Positions 12,299 to 25,757 of a DNA stretch of 64,000 bases are shown here, in pieces. The translations under genes and the position numbers were made by a program. Under the pieces are notes generated by a model. That model did not search any database, had not been told where the DNA came from, and was given only the letters and a program-made list of their open reading frames with translations. Origin of the DNA: Trametopsis cervina (lineage: Eukaryota > Basidiomycota > Agaricomycetes > Polyporales > Irpicaceae); contig MU278368.1 of assembly GCA_022385755.1 (NCBI GenBank), positions 349,360 through 413,359 on the forward strand, written 5' to 3'. The first letter of the stretch is position 1. Each line of letters starts with the position of its first letter.

Positions 12299-15117
12299 TC
12301 AGCCTTTCCAAGTGGGTGGAGCTGCAGCCTCGGAACTGCCTATTGGTACACGCCTGGGGCCTGCTTTACTTGCCGGCTTCTGTACTGCTTTCGAGGTACT
12401 GGCAGCCGCTGCGGTAGACCGCGTAGTCATCCTGGTCGTCTTCTTCGTAATTCCTCCACCGATGACTTTCGGTGTCTTCACTTGAGTACCCGCGCTTTTC
12501 GGCTTGGCCTTCGGCTTTTCTATCGGTACAGTTGGCTGCCTTGAACGGGAGCTCGCTGGCTGGGCTTTGGCTTTCCCCTTGTCTCTCGTAGTAGGGTATC
12601 GGCCCAAGGCGGATATCGGCCTTGGAGGGGGTTCGAAGGTATTATTTAATGTATCACGCAAAGGAACGTCATCGTCTTCTGACACACCAAGCTCTGCAGC
12701 TAAACTCAGCGCAGGACCACGCTGTGCATCATGCCCAAATGCAGGAAGCCGAGGGTATTCCTGGCTCTCGTCTTCCTCGGTGAGGGAGCCAAGAGCAGGT
12801 GCAGCTAGTGGTGCATCCGGGCTGTCCGGCGAGTTCCCTAGCAGCAGAATGCGGCTTAGAGGGCTAGGCTTTACAGGCGAGTAGGCGTGGACCATATGGG
12901 GAGCGAATGGCTTTGCCATGGGGAACGGTCGCCGACCGGGGGTTACAGGTGGTTGCGGAGCAGGGTTCAGTGTATATGACATTGTACTGTCGGAGGTGGT
13001 GGCTGGAGGGGCTTGAGATGTCTGGGGTTCGTGCGAGAAGGGGTCAGCGTAGTCAAGCTTGCCTATTGGTGGCATCGGATTAGTGGAGAAGAGAGAGTCC
13101 TTCGAGGGAAGTTGCGCTGCGGGAGAAGGAGGAGGAAGAACAAAAGCAGGAGCAATCGCCCGGGGTGCTTGAGGTTGGGGCAATATCATATTTGTCTTGA
13201 AGGCAGGCTGCATGTGGGACGCGCGCGGGGCGATCACTTCTGTCTCAAACGATGGAATAACCTTCGCCGATGCTCGTTCCTTGCCCTTACCCTTGTGGAG
13301 CCCAGACGACCGTCGTGGGGCACGCGACTTCTTTACACCACCCCCTACAACTGATGCGCTACTCTTTGATTTTCGTGGAGATTTACGCAGTGAACGCTTT
13401 GGAGACGGTTTAGGAGATTCTGCCGGAGAGAAGTGTTCGACTATGGAGCTCGAGGGACCCGCTTCCTCAGCCATAGGGGCCGGTTGATAGGCCGTATCCA
13501 TGGACTGAGTTTGCCACGACCGTTTCTCCTCCAGGAACTGAATACGCTCAGCCTAGAGCAATTTCAGACCAGAAAACTCGAAGAGAGTACAATGCCTATA
13601 CCTCGAATGAAGCCTTTTCCCGCCCCAGCTTAATATGGGCCTCGGTAAGCCTTTGTCGTTTCTCTTCGAGTTCCCGCGCGCGCTCTTCAATCTTCTCGTT
13701 TTGTTCGTTCTGAGCAGCAACAATCTTCGAATGTATAGTGACATTCGTCGCTTGTTGTTCTTTCGCGAACCGTTCAAACATTTCCTGCGTCTGGGAGGCG
13801 TAATCCTTTGCTTGATTCTGTGCATCACCTATGCGGGAAATTATAGCCGAACACACAGGGAGATAGAGGCGTTCCACTTACTGAGCTCCCTTGTGAGGTT
13901 ACTGACTGTTGTTTGCAGGCGTTCAATTTCGCGGACCTTGGCTCTCTCCTCCGCTTGTTTGTCTTCATCAACCGCCGCTGCAGTAGACGAGCCTGGGAGG
14001 AACGCAGAGTTCGCTAAGGGCTCAAACGACTGCTTGATTCCATCGATAAGGGACGACAGCGTTTCCCAAGCCGCATTGGCGGGGGCGAAGGGGAATAACT
14101 CCAGGGAAGTCAAAACAGAAGGCTGCATAGGATAATAAACAAATAGGTTCATCACATCTGCATAGGTTCACTCTCTGTTCACTCACTTCTTCAGGAGTGT
14201 CTGAGCTTGTCAAACACAGCGCCACATACAGAGTTCTTTGTAGCTCGTTAGCGACGCTCATGATGATGCCCTTCAGCCGCTCGTTCTCGTCCAAAAGGTC
14301 ACTCCTGGCTTGCTCGGACTGTTCCAATGCGGTTTCTAACAAACTCGGTCCGGTCCCTCTTAGCTGTACTTCAGACGCCTCCACGACGTCTGCGTTCGCA
14401 TATCGGAACCCGACGGGTATTCCGGACCTGTTGATACTACCGCCTAATTGAGCATCGGCAAGTTTAGTCCACCGCTCCAAAATCTTGTCTTTCTCCTTCT
14501 CAAGCTTCTTGATTTCGGTTTGATGGGTGGTACGGATCGCTTGAAGGGCCGTGCGCGTGCGTTGAAGCTCCAATGTGGTCTGCTTGTGTGCGTTCTCTGT
14601 CGACTGTAGAGTACGATTGGCAGACCTTAATGATGCAAAACAAAATCAGAATAAAAGTAGCAACGAAATAAAATCTCATACGTGAGTCGGGATTTGTGCA
14701 TGTTCATTTCCCGTTCAGCATTTGCAGCTGCCTCGGTAGCAGATCTGTACATCGACATCAAGCGCTCATGGTCATACGACAGTGTCCGTATCTTAGTGCT
14801 TAAGTCTTCCGTTCGCGACATATCATCCTTCGAACGTGCATCAAGTACTGTGCAGATGAATGATACGCAATACTCACCATACGCTGACTTAACATTGCTA
14901 ATAAACACTTGACCACCCTCTCAGTGTCCTCCTTATTCGTCCCCTCGAGGGATAATCCAGGTTGATGAGTGAAGCCATGGGCAATTAGTTGGGAGTTGAT
15001 GTAAGGAAGACTAGAAGAAGTGGTGTCGGATAACCCCTCGGAACCTGGTGAACCAAAAACAGGCGATCCGGATGGGTCCAACGACCAATGGACGAGTTTC
15101 TTCGCTGGTGTGGCCAT
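12299..15117 (-). CDS. ADIP (afadin/alpha-actinin-binding)-domain coiled-coil protein
   Basis: Multi-exon gene starting MATPAKKLVHWSLDPSGSP (ATG 15115-15117). Its conserved N-terminal element INSQLIAHGFTHQPGLSLEG, then a helix ending VKCLLAMLSQR, matches the family that includes SSX2IP/ADIP, which anchors microtubules at centrosomes; fungal members are poorly characterised. Long coiled-coil segments follow (STKIRTLSYDHERLMSMYRS; IKKLEKEKDKILERW). The last exon (about 13555 to 12299) begins AERIQFLEEKRSWQTQS and continues as a roughly 400-residue basic, Ser/Pro-rich, probably disordered tail. That tail has SPKRSLRKSPRKSKSS and ends PPTWKG. A spindle-pole or septation role is inference. It is divergent from the WLM protease across 300 bp. 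Confidence 0.8.
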
Positions 15118-15417
15118 TAAAAAGATATATCAGTGAATCATCCGAGCGGGGGGAAAGTACAAAGTGCCAGCCGTATGGCGCGTGCTCGGGATGGTAGTGG
15201 AGGTCGCCTGTCGGCGACGCGAGTAGCGACACGAGTTTGCAACCTGACGCGACAACGCGATCACATGATGCAAACGCTTAACTGTGTCCGGCCCGCCCGA
15301 TCATATACTCTATCTATGCGCGCCAGACTGACTAATGAATTCTGGCAGCTTCCACTAGACTTCATCTTTACCTCTGACCACAACCACAACACCCTCAACA
15401 TAGCCTGTATCGACGCT
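15118..15417. promoter_or_regulatory. Bidirectional intergenic region, ADIP gene / WLM protease
   Basis: Three hundred bases separate the divergent ATGs at 15117 (minus) and 15418 (plus). The frame upstream of the WLM start stays open to about 15133. However, the UBL fold begins right after the ATG at 15418, so the upstream stretch is treated as 5' UTR and promoter. No TATA box was identified with confidence. Confidence 0.5.
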
Positions 15418-16515
15418 ATGGACACAGTGGACTTTACAGTATCCCACCGGGGACAGAACTACTCTCTCTCCCTCCTTCCCGATGCCACATTCGACCTACT
15501 GCAAGCCAAACTCGAAGAGCTTACGTCAGTGCCACCGGTGAACCAGAAACTGTTATACAAAGGAAAGAAAGCAACGGTGAATGGGGAGGACACCATTATA
15601 CATGCCGGAATTAAGACTGGCCTCAAGATCCAGTTACTCGGCCCCACTGCGCAAGAGATGGGCGAGCTACGGCAGGTCGAGAATGATTTCCAGAAACGCG
15701 AGCGAATATTGCGAGAAAGAGCCTCCAAACCGCAACCTAAAGTAGGTATTGCCCTTCACAACCCTCACAGGTTTGATGTTGACAATTATCGATTCCAGCT
15801 ACGCTCCACAGGATCTGCGAACGCGTCCTCCTTGAACTACCGCTTCCACCAGATCGAGCCTCTCCCCCACCTACCTAATCCTGCTAGTGCACGCACATTA
15901 CTAGAGAGACTGTCCAACGACCCTGCTATTAAGCACATCATGCAGACGCACCAGTTCTCCGTTGGCGTCCTGACGGAATTGGCCCCTCATGAACACCCTG
16001 ATCTCCTCGGTCTCAATCAGAATGCCGGTCAGGCGATCAAGCTACGCTTGCGGACTAATGCATACGACGGTTTTCGGCTGTATGCTGAGGTGCGGCGGGT
16101 GTTATGTCACGAACTAACACATAATGTCTGGGGAGACCATGATAACAACGTAAGTGTATTCTACCACACGCGAAATCCTTGGCCGTACTAACTTAGGATA
16201 TCATAGTTCAAGGAACTCAACTCGAAGTTGAACCGCGAAGTTGCCGAGTTCGAACGCGCCGCTACAGGCGGTGCTCACCGTCTGGATGAATATACCTCGT
16301 CTGCGTATGAGCCATCTTCGGAGCTGGAGGCAGAGGCACGGCTCCTTGCCTCGTCACACGTCCTCGGTGGTGGTTCAACCCCGCTCGCGACGGATTCAAG
16401 AGAAGAGCGGCGGCGAAGAGTGTTGGAGGCCACTATGAACAGACTGAAGAAGGAAGAGGAAGAGCTGGAACATAGTTGTGGGACAGCAGGGTCCTCGACT
16501 ACCGAGACGTCGTAG
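15418..16515 (+). CDS. Ubiquitin-like / WLM metalloprotease (Wss1 family)
   Basis: Two exons (15418-16149 and 16207-16515) encode about 346 residues. Residues 1-75 form a ubiquitin-like domain (MDTVDFTVSHRGQNYSLSLL; LLYKGKKATVNGED). A WLM domain (about 120-260) carries the zinc-protease signature RRVLCHELTHNVWGDHDNN, i.e. HExxH followed by a third His. The C-terminus is a charged helix ending KKEEEELEHSCGTAGSSTTE. The family includes Wss1/SPRTN-like proteases that digest DNA-protein crosslinks. The N-terminal UBL makes this closer to the ubiquitin/metalloprotease fusion type of fission yeast (Wss2) than to budding yeast Wss1. The start at 15418 puts the UBL at the very N-terminus, as usual for this type. 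The HExxH residues are intact. Confidence 0.93.
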
Positions 16516-16629
16516 GGAAGAATATACCATATTTGTTTATCCAGGACACATCACTATCTACATATCCCACATCGCATTGTCCCACAGTACATTATTACAA
16601 TTAAATGTATATCTAATATTGGTCCATCA

Positions 16630-19172
<2,543 letters not shown>

Positions 19173-20099
19173 GGCGGATGGAGATGAAACAAGAGTGGAG
19201 CATGCTGGAAGCCGGCTAACTGTACTTATAGTTGCATCGGATATGTGCAGCCGCAGGACACAGCACTGTTAACGCATTTGTTACGCGTAATGAGATTGGT
19301 AAATGAGCTAGGATGGATAAGCTTATGGTTGGTTACGCTACTTATAAGGCAGTTCTCTGAGGTCATCTGGTCACCTTCAACGAATACTGGTGCGGCTAAC
19401 TCACGATCAATCGCAGATGTCCGTGCCAACGCTGTTATCCATTGCCCATGGTCGGATCTAGGTGCAAAGTTCAGCAAAGAAGACGGCCGCGGTGTACAAA
19501 CCAAGGCTTCAGATTCGCACGGCCGTTGTGAACCGGCTCTCCTATGATGGGTCTGCGTTATGATTCTTGATTATTCTCCAGATGCATGCGGTGCTAATGC
19601 GAAGACAATCTGCGCCTACTTCAAGACTGCCGCATGGCCCCTGAAAGGTCTGAACTTGAGATGCTCCGGAGTCAGCAGGCTTACAGCGGCTCCCTTGCCG
19701 ACTAACCGGAACCAATTCGCGTCCAGTACTGTAAAGTGCAGCCTGGTTTACGTCGTAAACAGCTCAGAAATGGACAAAAAGTCGCTGCTGATGATGCATG
19801 TAGTAAGTAAGTGGAATGCTGTGGTCGTGGTCTCAAGTGAAGTCTTTGACAACTCGGCGCTTGATGTGTCCGATTGCTTTCCTGATAATGTATTTTCTAT
19901 CTTGACGCGCGAATGTTCGAGAGCTGCTCGCATCCACAAATATATGTTCGGAAGTACGAGTTCCTTATACGTGAGCTTATCTTGAACGATTCCTGTATAG
20001 CCTTCAAAACCTAATCTTCAAATTCGTCTCAGCGTATTTAACGCTTGGAGTCATAATACCCGTTAGATAACAGACCCGGGCCCCAGGTTGCAGCCATCC
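19173..20099. other. Intergenic region, monooxygenase / pyridoxal kinase
   Basis: This 927 bp separates two divergent genes and should contain both promoters. An uninterrupted ATG frame of 141 codons (19560-19985, plus) is present but has no recognisable domain, and the opposite strand is also partly open. I do not call it a gene. No repeats or RNA genes were recognised. Confidence 0.4.
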
Positions 20100-21462
20100 A
20101 TGAACACGATGTCGCAAGGACGTGTCCTGAGCATACAATCGCACGTTGCCTTTGGCTACGTTGGGGGCAAGGCAGCCGTATTCCCGCTGCAGTGTCTAGG
20201 CTATGACGTTGACGTGAGTCCTACCAATGGCACTCGACCTCCGGACACACGAGCAAAAATTGAAAGCTCGCTGTGATGGCAGGTCGTCAATACTGTCAAC
20301 TTCTCAAACCACTCCGGTACCTCCTTCTTTGCTTCTCATAATCACCCACGCTCATTGTCTTCATAGGCTATGGCCGATTCGGAGGCTCGCGAGCAAACGC
20401 TGCCGAGCTCTCTCGGCTCTTCGAGCTCATGGAAGGAAACAGGCTTCTTCGCCCTGAGAGATTGTTGACAGGTGAGTGCGGGTGGTCATGTTTGTACAGT
20501 CAAAGTGACCCTTTGTTGCAGGGTATATACCGGGCGGCGAAGCTCTTTCTGCTGTGGCTGACTTGGTTCACAAGCTACGAGAAAGCACCCCAGACCTGAT
20601 ATACCTACTGGATCGTACGTAACGTTCATTGCGTGAGATGCCACTGCCGACTGACTTCACCCTCCCTATAGCCGTATTGGGGGATTCTGGGAAGCTCTAT
20701 GTATCTCCGGATGTGATACCGATATACAGGTCTCTGCTGCCTCTCTCAACAATTATCACTCCGAACTGGTTTGAAGTCGAGTGAGCACCGCCTTGCTATT
20801 GGATTACCGTAACTGCTGATCCCACTCTCCGCAGAACGCTTACAGACACTCGTCTCACCGACTTTCAGTCACTCCGGAGGGCTCTTACCATTCTTCATAC
20901 AGAACATCACGTTCCAAACGTTGTCATAAGCTCGATACCTCTACGTCGATGGCTTAAGGATGCTCTCCCTTCCACGTTACGGCCTCTCACAGACGAAGAG
21001 ATATCCGAAAGCGACTTCCTGGTCTCGATCGTGTCAAGCAAAGGGGACGGACAACCTTCAGAGCCGCTCTCGACCGTTCATGCCCGGTACATCACCTGCC
21101 TCCCAGGATACTTTTCCGGAGTGGGGGACCTGTTCTCCGCCCTAGTTTTGGCGCACTACGAACCATTGAAACGGCCAGTCAGCCCGTCTGTTGGCCGCAC
21201 CACTACGACAGCCATTTCGCACGCTGTCTCACAGGCCCTATCAAAGACGCATGCAATTCTAACTCTGACGCACGAATTCGCCGCGAAACTCCCCGAAGAG
21301 GAGCGGCTACCAACGGACGAGGAGTTGGATAAGAACGAGCCGGACAGAGTTGTCCGACGCATGAAGGGCCGAGAGTTGAGACTCATTCAAGGCCAGGACA
21401 TCATACGGAAGACGGATCTTTCTGAAGAGATGAGCTTATGGAGTGGATTCTGGGACCAGTAG
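20100..21462 (+). CDS. Pyridoxal kinase
   Basis: Multi-exon PdxK/PdxY-type kinase that phosphorylates pyridoxal, pyridoxine and pyridoxamine in the B6 salvage pathway. The N-terminus [20 protein letters not shown] is the family hallmark. It is followed across introns by [53 protein letters not shown] and [13 protein letters not shown]. The ATP-binding/catalytic segment is [17 protein letters not shown], with the catalytic Asp in GVGD. A charged insertion ([20 protein letters not shown]) precedes the C-terminal segment, as in fungal Bud16-type enzymes. Start is the ATG at 20100; another in-frame ATG follows three codons later. Divergent from the FAD monooxygenase; no functional link is evident. 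Confidence 0.94.
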
Positions 21463-21886
21463 GATGATGAGCGAAAGGTTCTCAGTATTGTAAAAGTACT
21501 CGGAATATTTTCCTGTGGCCAACCCGCCTTGCAAAATAGAGTCGTACGAAGTAATTATAGCGGTGGACCGCGGTCCAGATCACCGTGCGGGAGCGCAGGG
21601 GTGCCTGGAAGCGTTGTGTGACCCTGTGATCTGCCATTTGCATAACGACCAACGCGCAAAATCAGCGACAAAAACATTATTCCGGAATAACAACCACTTA
21701 TCGACGAAACTCCAAAGAAAATGTGTCGCCCATCAATCCCGTCCGCCCTCCTCCTTCGTCTCTGCTACATCGGTCTCCTTCGCTCGTCCTAGTGTGTGTG
21801 CGCCCACAGTTCCCAACGGGAACCCCACCTTCTTTTATTCTGTCGCTCTTTATATTCACAAAACTTGCACAAACTATCACTGAACC
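21463..21886. promoter_or_regulatory. Intergenic region upstream of the Ser-rich membrane protein
   Basis: This 424 bp holds the 3' end of the pyridoxal kinase and the promoter/5' leader of the next gene. The last 150 bp are pyrimidine-rich on the plus strand, as is common for fungal 5' leaders. A TTATATTC stretch lies about 40 bp before the ATG. No gene is supported. Confidence 0.4.
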
Positions 21887-23905
21887 ATGATTGAAGACCA
21901 CCACGCAAGACGCATCCATCGTTTGAAGAAGAGGAGCCCGACGTCCTATTTCTGGCAGACGGAGACCGACCCGGGAGGTGCCCTTGCTACGCCAACCCCT
22001 ACTCCTACGGATTCCAATGCCGCAGCATGTAAGTCTAGCTGTTTTCACCTCTAGTACTGGCGTCCTCATCGCTTGTCAGCCCAAACTCAGAACCAACTGC
22101 CTCCTGCAACTCCTCCCCCGTCTACCCAGTCGCAACCTGCTCAACCTGCGCAGCCCGCTACTGACTCGTCTAGCAGCAGCGCGTCAGCTGCTCCTGCAGA
22201 TTCATCGTCGAGCAGCGGGTCATCCTCCAGCAGTGCTTCGGCGGCAACTTCGAGCTCTACTCCCGTCGTCGCGCCAAGTTCGCTTGCGGTACGTTCGGCT
22301 CACGTCATAGAACTCAAGATGTTGATTTACGTTGGATAACAGAGCCAGTCCACCCCATCACATTCGCCACTCGGGGCATCAGTGCCATCGGTTGCTCACA
22401 CTTCTTCAACACCCAGCTTCCACGTGACCGCGCCTACCGTCTCTGCGACTGGTGCGTCTCAGGCGAATGATAGCACTGGCACCTCTTCCACGCATACCGG
22501 GACAATTGTCGGAATCGCGGCAGCAGTCGTCGGCGGCCTTGTTGCGCTGTTCTTCATTGGCACTTACTTCATGGTACGTCAGAGAAAATGTACTGATATT
22601 CTGTCAATCTCATAAGTATCTGCTTCACAGCGTCGCTCGCGCCGCAACTCGGATGATGAACTCAACAGCGATGCGCTCCGTCGTCAATCCATGATGCTTC
22701 CTGACGAGCCACAGATGCGCTCGCGTGGCAACAGTCCCCGTCCTCCCTCGATGATTGAGCAACATTTGAACCACGGCGCAGTCAGCTATGACCCTTCGTT
22801 CGGTGACCACTCCTACTACGGCGGGGGCCAAGCTTCCTTTGCTCCTGGTCAAGTTGTGACGATGCCCCCGCAGGCTTGGTCTCCTCACACGCCTAACTCG
22901 GCTCAGCCGTTCTATAACCCTATGGGTGACACTCCGCTCGGCTCTCCCATCTCGCCTGCGCCGTACGAGTCGTTCTACAATGCACAAGGTCAACTCGTCA
23001 GGCAGCCGTCCAACGGCGCTGGTGTTATGCTCAACCGTCAGCCGTCTTCTGGTCCGCATGCTGCCTTCTCCAGGACACCGTCCCCGGGACCGAATGCTGC
23101 ATTCGAGGGTCAAATGTCCCCTGTGCTCACGCGTCAGCCCTCTGGTGCCATGCTCAACCGTCAGCCCAGCTACGGCGCTAACGCCGCTATGCAGCAATCG
23201 CCCTTCGGTTCGGATGAATTAGACAGCCAAGGCTACCCTGTCTCTCCCCCTCCGGCTGCATACGTCACTCGCCAGGGTCTGGTGCCCGATAGTCCATTCT
23301 ATTCCCCCGCTGACGCACACTACGTTGACTTGAACCGATCCAGTGTCTCCCCCTTCCAGGCTGCCCAGTATGAGGAGATCTCCCAAAGGTTGCAGACTAC
23401 GCCGCCCCAGCCTCTGCCTACACCTGAAGTTGCTGCATTTGCGGAAGAGGCGCTGTCTAAGCCTGCTCCTGTTGTCCCTAACGTCTCCGAGCCTCGCCCT
23501 CTGAACGTGACGACGGGCAAGTACCCGGGCCAGGAACATGACCAGCAGGCATCGTTTATGGATGTCGACGTCGACGACGAACTCCCGGTCCCATCTCCCG
23601 CATACTCGGGCAAGTCTCGCATTAACTCGACTCCGCCTACCTTGCCCGAAATCCATCTTCCAGACAGGGCTTTCTCCCCGGTAACCATGGAGTTCCCCAC
23701 TGCACCGTCGTCCGTTCATCCCTCTCCGCTGTCCTCCCAGTTCAGCATGCCCTCTCCCCCGCCCTCGGCCCACTTCGGCAACGCCAAGCCTGATACCCCA
23801 ACAGTCCCTGTTGGCATGCGCGCCACGCGGGAAGACGCGCCTTCGAAGCGTCCCGATACAGTGTACACCCTGTACGACGATGATGACGCGTACGCGGGCA
23901 TCTAA
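21887..23905 (+). CDS. Ser/Thr-rich single-pass membrane protein
   Basis: Four exons starting ATG 21887 (MIEDHHARRIHRLKKRSPTS). No cleavable signal peptide is obvious. Residues of about 45-150 are Ser/Thr/Pro-rich, with poly-Ser runs likely to be O-mannosylated. A single transmembrane helix follows (TIVGIAAAVVGGLVALFFIG), then a basic stop-transfer RRSRRNSDD. The roughly 420-residue cytosolic tail is rich in Pro, Ser and Gln, carries repeated RQPS-containing units, and ends VYTLYDDDDAYAGI. The layout resembles Mid2/Wsc-like wall sensors or Axl2-like markers in outline. However, no WSC, cadherin or other ectodomain fold is seen, so the function is not assigned. The tail looks phosphorylatable (SP, TP and RxPS sites). 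Confidence 0.85.
23005..23215 (+). repeat. Intragenic degenerate tandem repeats in the membrane-protein tail
   Basis: Within the tail, units of 10-18 residues recur: RQPSNGAGVMLN, RQPSSGPHAAFS, RTPSPGPNAAFE, RQPSGAMLN and RQPSYGANAAMQ. Each contains an R-x-P-S core followed by Gly/Ala. At DNA level the copies are clearly related but not identical. Confidence 0.75.
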
Positions 23906-24769
23906 GCCGCCCACCGTACGCGGAATGATACCACTGTCCTCTCAAGAGAATCTGTGCATTTTAACTTCTGAATGAGAAAATCCACGTCATCAGTATCTTC
24001 GTATCCTGTGTATCATCATCATCGGTCGACAGCTTCCTAAGCGAATTGTCTTTCCCCCTTCTGTCTTTACTCTGGCGTCGGGCATGCCCGTTCTGTTTCT
24101 ATACCCTCGGCTCGGCGTGGCTGAGTCCCTATTGTCGAAGTTATTTCGGTGCCGGTGTGAGCAGAACAGTGTTCTCTGGCCACTTCCACCTCGCCCGACC
24201 TTCCACCCACTCCCTTCCTTCCTTCCCATGCTCCTTGGGAGTGCGATTACTTCCTCTTTATCTATCTATCATCTGTCCTGTGGCTGGGAAATATCTTAGA
24301 GCCGTTCAAATACGTGTGTTGGCGGGCGTGCCATCAGTGTGTGTAGCCTCTGTTTGACATGTCGCGTTTTAGGTGCGATGTGATCTGTTCTGTGTATATA
24401 CTTACGCGTACCACAATGAATGCGTTGTACGTTATGGCGCGCCGCCACCTATATCAAGATGTTATTGACAACACATGTGAGTGATGTATCCAATCTACCA
24501 GTTCTGAGACTTGAGCCACCATATAGTAATCAACATGATCACAACGTCACTAGTCTCGATAGACCACCGCTCCTTCCAGCTATACAATATGGATCTCCCA
24601 GTGATGAATCTCGGGTCAAGTCTATGACAACATGGAAGATCTGAGCCGCAAGGGAAAGTCTTTTCTAAGCCGTAAGCGTAAGCCCTCTTTCTCATCGTAG
24701 CTGGAGACAAAATCTGAGTATTCGTCAAACACAGGACCCTGATGAGATCATAACTCACAGGCACGATTA
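23906..24769. other. Intergenic region without a recognised gene
   Basis: This 864 bp lies between the 3' ends of the membrane-protein gene (plus) and the methyltransferase pseudogene (minus). The first 450 bp are T- and C-rich and probably include a long 3' UTR. No conserved coding or RNA element was recognised. Confidence 0.4.
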
Positions 24770-25428
24770 TTATGCTCTTCGTGGCGTTTTACCCACAAAC
24801 ATGGCGACTACCCCGACTGTCCGAACCTCAACGTCCTCGAAATGCTTCTCCAGTGCGGCCCGCAGATCAGGTTCTGCATCCTCAATATTCCCAAAGATGC
24901 CTTTCTTGTTGTACAGCCGCATCAGTGTCCTTCCGAAGAAGTTGTGCTGCACGCCTTTGCCCAGGATCGTAGCACCGTACAGCGTCCCGTCGGGTTTGCG
25001 AAGACTTGCGGCGCTTTCTCTGACATCTTGCCGGGGAGGCAGTGGAGGAGATAGAACATCGAGACGGCGTCGAACTTGCCCTTCAGGTGATCGGGAAGAG
25101 GGGTGAAGACGTCATGGACGACTTCCTGGACACTGTTACGGTTCTGACCGGCACCAACGCTGCGCGGCTTTCTGGAGAGTATTGGGGTTCAGGTCGATGA
25201 GCGTGACGTCGACGCTGTCCCGTAGCCATCTGGAGTGGGATGGATAATAGCCCGTGCCGACACCGACGTCGAGATGAGTTGCGCTTCCCGCATGTCGCAA
25301 GAAAAAGGGGAGGAGGGCGTTGCCAGTAAGACATCGCCAGGCGTAGTTGTTGGATAGCCAAAGCACGAAAAAGCCGTACAGTTGACGAGCGGTGCATGGG
25401 AGCCAGCAGGGGCATGGGCGCCGTCCAT
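24770..25428 (-). pseudogene. SAM-dependent methyltransferase, frameshifted
   Basis: Reading leftward from 25428, the pieces of a small class I methyltransferase appear in order but in changing frames. MDGAHAPAGSHAPLVN is followed in another frame by LYGFFVLWLSNNYAWRC and motif I THLDVGVGTGYYPSH, then VDVTLIDLNPNTLQKAA. A further shift leads to VQEVVHDVFTPLP and KFDAVSMFYLLHCLPGKM, and a third to PDGTLYGATILGKGVQHNFF and the C-terminus VGVVAMFVGKTPRRA. Shifts lie near 25380-25390, 25155-25160 and 24994-25002. The last looks like a roughly 10-base deletion. No intron fits these joins. Intact relatives are small methyltransferases often found in fungal secondary-metabolite contexts. Sequencing error is a less likely alternative, given three separate breaks. 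Confidence 0.75.
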
Positions 25429-25757
25429 TGTATATAGGCATGTGAGAGACTGATGCTCTGGTCTGATGAGGTGTTCTGCAAGGGGCAACAGTGAGTCCAG
25501 CGATTCATTGTGAGAAGCGGCGCTGCTCTTACAGCATCCAAGGGTCACGACTCTGTTTAAAGTTACTGCGTAGCCCGCATATGACTGTGAACATTAATCG
25601 TATCACTGAAACCTATAGCCCGTGTTCCGTGATCTTCTTTGGCAATATATATATCAAGTACTGTAGCCGCAAACATCCACTAAGGTATCACAATTATGGA
25701 GCATCTCGACGCTAAAAGAAGATAGCATAGCGGATGGGATGGTGAAATGTAGCGATA
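25429..25757. other. Spacer containing the left border of the tandem duplication
   Basis: This 329 bp sits between the methyltransferase pseudogene and the first DUF6534 gene. From about 25486 rightward the sequence aligns to 28842 onward (for example CATCCAAGGGTCACGA versus CATACAAGGGTTACGA). The left duplication border therefore falls here. No gene is supported. Confidence 0.55.

Noticed and set aside
19560..19985. 141-codon ATG open frame between the monooxygenase and pyridoxal kinase
   Set aside because: No recognisable domain, no intron structure like its neighbours, partly open opposite strand, and it sits where two divergent promoters are expected.
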